From JAZKFT01 sp043760535 (GTDB taxonomy: Bacteria > Bacteroidota > Bacteroidia > Chitinophagales > Chitinophagaceae): a DNA stretch of 7,825 nt. The stretch spans positions 1 to 7,825 of the forward strand of contig JAYUOV010000318.1 of assembly GCA_043760535.1 (NCBI GenBank), read 5' to 3'. The position numbers were made by a program, and so were the translations under genes. Within the stretch, counting starts at the first letter, position 1. The number at the start of each line of letters is the position of its first letter. Of the stretch, positions 7,003 to 7,825 are shown in pieces. The notes below the pieces were generated by a model. That model saw nothing but the letters and a program-made list of their open reading frames with translations, was not told the origin of the DNA and did not search any database.

Positions 7003-7129
7003 ATTCCAGTTCACCTGTCATCCACATTTATTGGGTGTTATCCACTATTAACAAAAGCTTATCCCCAAAATAATAAATATTTCCGCCTTTTGCCGCTGCT
7101 TATTAACAACATCGTGTGGTAAAAAATAA
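7003..7129. other. Cluster of DnaA-box-like repeats; candidate oriC or DnaA-binding site
   Basis: Three 9-mers in the same orientation each differ from the TTATCCACA DnaA box by one base: TCATCCACA (7018-7026), TTATCCACT (7038-7046) and TTATCCCCA (7059-7067). Their starts are 20 and 21 bp apart, about two helical turns. A weaker reverse match, TGTGGTAAA (7115-7123), has two mismatches. AT-rich stretches lie on both sides (6981-7002 and 7067-7082), and TATTAACAA occurs twice (7046-7054 and 7101-7109). The site sits in a gene-poor spacer upstream of dnaB, and the genes on both sides are read away from it. These are features of bacterial origins. Against it, dnaA is not in the window and no box is perfect. 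Alternatives are a DnaA titration site or an operator for the small gene at 6844-7002. Confidence 0.45.
7023..7056 (-). promoter_or_regulatory. Possible Bacteroidota-type promoter for the small exported peptide
   Basis: On the minus strand, TTTTG (7056-7052) is followed after 21 bases by TAAATGTG (7030-7023). The latter matches the Bacteroidota -7 consensus TAnnTTTG except for one base. Transcription would start near 7015, about 13 bases before the ATG at 7002. The elements interleave with the DnaA-box-like repeats, so DnaA binding there would be expected to affect this promoter. One mismatch in a short degenerate motif makes this tentative. Confidence 0.25.
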
Positions 7130-7234
7130 ATGAAACTTTTGGCTGATTTTAGCATCCATTTTTCTAAAGACATAACCATCTATTTAGATGAAGCACTGGT
7201 AGTAAGGATTTCAGAAAACCCGATTCATTTATAA
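7130..7234 (+). CDS. Short open frame (34 aa), doubtful
   Basis: An ATG at 7130 opens 34 codons (begins MKLLADFSIHFSKDITIYLD) ending at TAA 7232-7234. Composition is acceptable, but there is no signal peptide, known motif or promoter evidence, and the opposite strand is also open for 43 codons across 7048-7179. It is listed because it fills part of the spacer between the DnaA-box cluster and the hydrolase pseudogene. A chance frame is the more likely explanation. Confidence 0.15.
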   Translation: MKLLADFSIHFSKDITIYLDEALVVRISENPIHL

Positions 7235-7251
7235 ATAGCAAAAAACTATTT
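7233..7251. repeat. Small inverted repeat upstream of the hydrolase pseudogene
   Basis: AAATAG (7233-7238) and CTATTT (7246-7251) flank a 7-base A-rich loop. The stem is short and AT-only apart from one G-C pair. It may be a minor hairpin or nothing. Confidence 0.25.
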
Positions 7252-7286
7252 GCCCCATAATTTTATAACATTCCAACACTGACAAA

Positions 7287-7697
7287 ATGCTTTAAAAATT
7301 AGTATCAACATAAGAATAGCTGCTCTTCTTATTAATTATAAGCCTCGTAAACAATGGCTTTGCCCGGGCAATACCCCGTTTTTGGGAGGAAGTAAAAACC
7401 ATCAAACAGTTTGATAAAATGTACGCTGCGCCTGAAGACCCCATCTTGTTTGCAGGCAGTTTTTCCATTAGAAAATGTGAAGCTGTGGAAATTATTTTTG
7501 CCAAAAAGAAGTTGATGAGCGGGGGTATTGGCGGGCCGGTTATCAACGATATGATAGGGTATGCCGATGATATTATTTTTTCTTACAAGCCTCGCCAAAT
7601 GGTAATCTTTATAGGCAAAACCGATTTGCCCCATGAATCTGGCAAACCCGATTCTATCTTCCACAGAACCCGGCGGTTTTTTTTCGCTAATAAATAG
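7287..7697 (+). pseudogene. SGNH/GDSL-family secreted hydrolase, inactivated and truncated
   Basis: One frame runs 137 codons from ATG 7287 to TAG 7695-7697. Codons 3, 9 and 11 are stops (TAA 7293, TAA 7311, TAG 7317), each one base from Lys. They lie in the basic n-region of a signal peptide whose core, LLFLLIISLVNNGFARA (7320-7370), survives. The mature part shows PRFWEEVKTIKQFDKMYA, then block I ILFAGSFSIR (from about 7446). Relatives have GSSS here, and the nucleophilic Ser position is now Phe (TTT, 7461-7463). Block II GGIGG...INDMIGYADDIIF is kept. Block III, normally GEND, is GKTD (7614-7625), losing the Asn. The frame stops soon after FHRTRRFFF, so the half bearing the Asp-His pair is absent. 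Intact members are secreted esterases/lipases of roughly 200-250 residues. Pseudogene status is supported by independent lesions; the exact substrate is unknown. Confidence 0.85.
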
Positions 7698-7731
7698 TTA
7701 GTTCAGAACTCCTTACTCTTCGTAGTTTTAA

Positions 7732-7825
7732 TTGCGTAGTTTTTCTTTTTTTGCCTGCCCCGCCTGCCCCGATGAATATCGGTGGATTATTTCGGTGGAA
7801 CCCAGCGAAAGCAGTGCCCTGATGG
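7732..7825 (+). other. Open frame running off the right edge, unassigned
   Basis: From TTG 7732 the frame is open for 31 codons to the window end and includes CPACPDEYRWIISVEPSES. It has no ATG start in the visible part, and its front is made by a GC-rich tandem repeat, so it may be fortuitous. Two minus-strand frames are also open across the same bases. Sequence beyond 7825 is needed to decide. Confidence 0.12.
7753..7782. repeat. GC-rich tandem nonamer plus small palindrome
   Basis: GCCTGCCCC occurs twice in tandem (7753-7761 and 7762-7770), followed by CCGAT-GAAT-ATCGG (7769-7782). The block is strikingly GC-rich beside an AT-rich, T-run spacer. It resembles a half of a dispersed CTGCCCCGAT...ATCGGGGCAG palindrome of the kind found between genes in some Bacteroidota genomes; that comparison is from memory. 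Confidence 0.6.

Noticed and set aside
7048..7179. 43-codon minus-strand ORF across the DnaA-box region
   Set aside because: No signal peptide or motif; it covers the box cluster and a competing + strand frame, and looks like chance.

Overview
The window looks like chromosomal DNA from a member of the Bacteroidota, plausibly the Chitinophagia/Chitinophagaceae. This placement is inferred from protein style (a large AsmA protein with one N-terminal anchor, a YgdQ-like TerC, an RsmE with GPEGDF), the absence of Shine-Dalgarno sequences before the main genes, AT-rich spacers, and the kind of short 7-8 base tandem repeats between genes. No rRNA, tRNA, CRISPR array or complete insertion sequence was seen.

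Layout, left to right. Bases 138-950 (+) encode a TerC-family membrane protein. Bases 951-1277 hold a weak hairpin and, on the minus strand, an unrecognised stretch that reads like a decayed small gene. Bases 1278-3950 (+) encode an AsmA-family envelope protein. After an 89-base convergent gap, rsmE (4040-4753, -) and dnaB (5014-6618, -) lie in the same direction, dnaB upstream. The 260 bases between them are filled with short repeats: a heptamer array on the dnaB stop codon, a 7-bp hairpin, and a second heptamer array just before the rsmE start. A third array, of octamers, lies inside rsmE itself.

Bases 6619-7286 carry no long ORF but are not empty. On the minus strand, 6844-7002 encodes a 52-residue peptide with a good signal peptide. 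It is followed in another frame by a 41-codon coding-like tail (6710-6835), so the pair may be one decayed gene for a small exported protein. Just upstream, 7018-7067 holds three same-direction near-consensus DnaA boxes spaced 20 and 21 bp apart. They lie among AT-rich DNA and a repeated TATTAACAA, next to dnaB, and form a candidate replication origin or DnaA-controlled site.

Bases 7287-7697 (+) are a clear pseudogene of a secreted SGNH/GDSL hydrolase. It has three in-frame stops in the signal peptide, a lost catalytic serine and a missing C-terminal half. The last 128 bases contain a GC-rich tandem/inverted repeat and an open frame that runs off the edge.

The four intact long genes are housekeeping or envelope genes: metal/membrane homeostasis (TerC), envelope lipid biology (AsmA), ribosome modification (RsmE) and replication (DnaB). 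No new multi-gene system is evident. The most interesting parts are the DnaA-box cluster with its overlapping small gene, and the repeat-dense rsmE locus, where an out-of-frame octamer array could switch the gene on and off.
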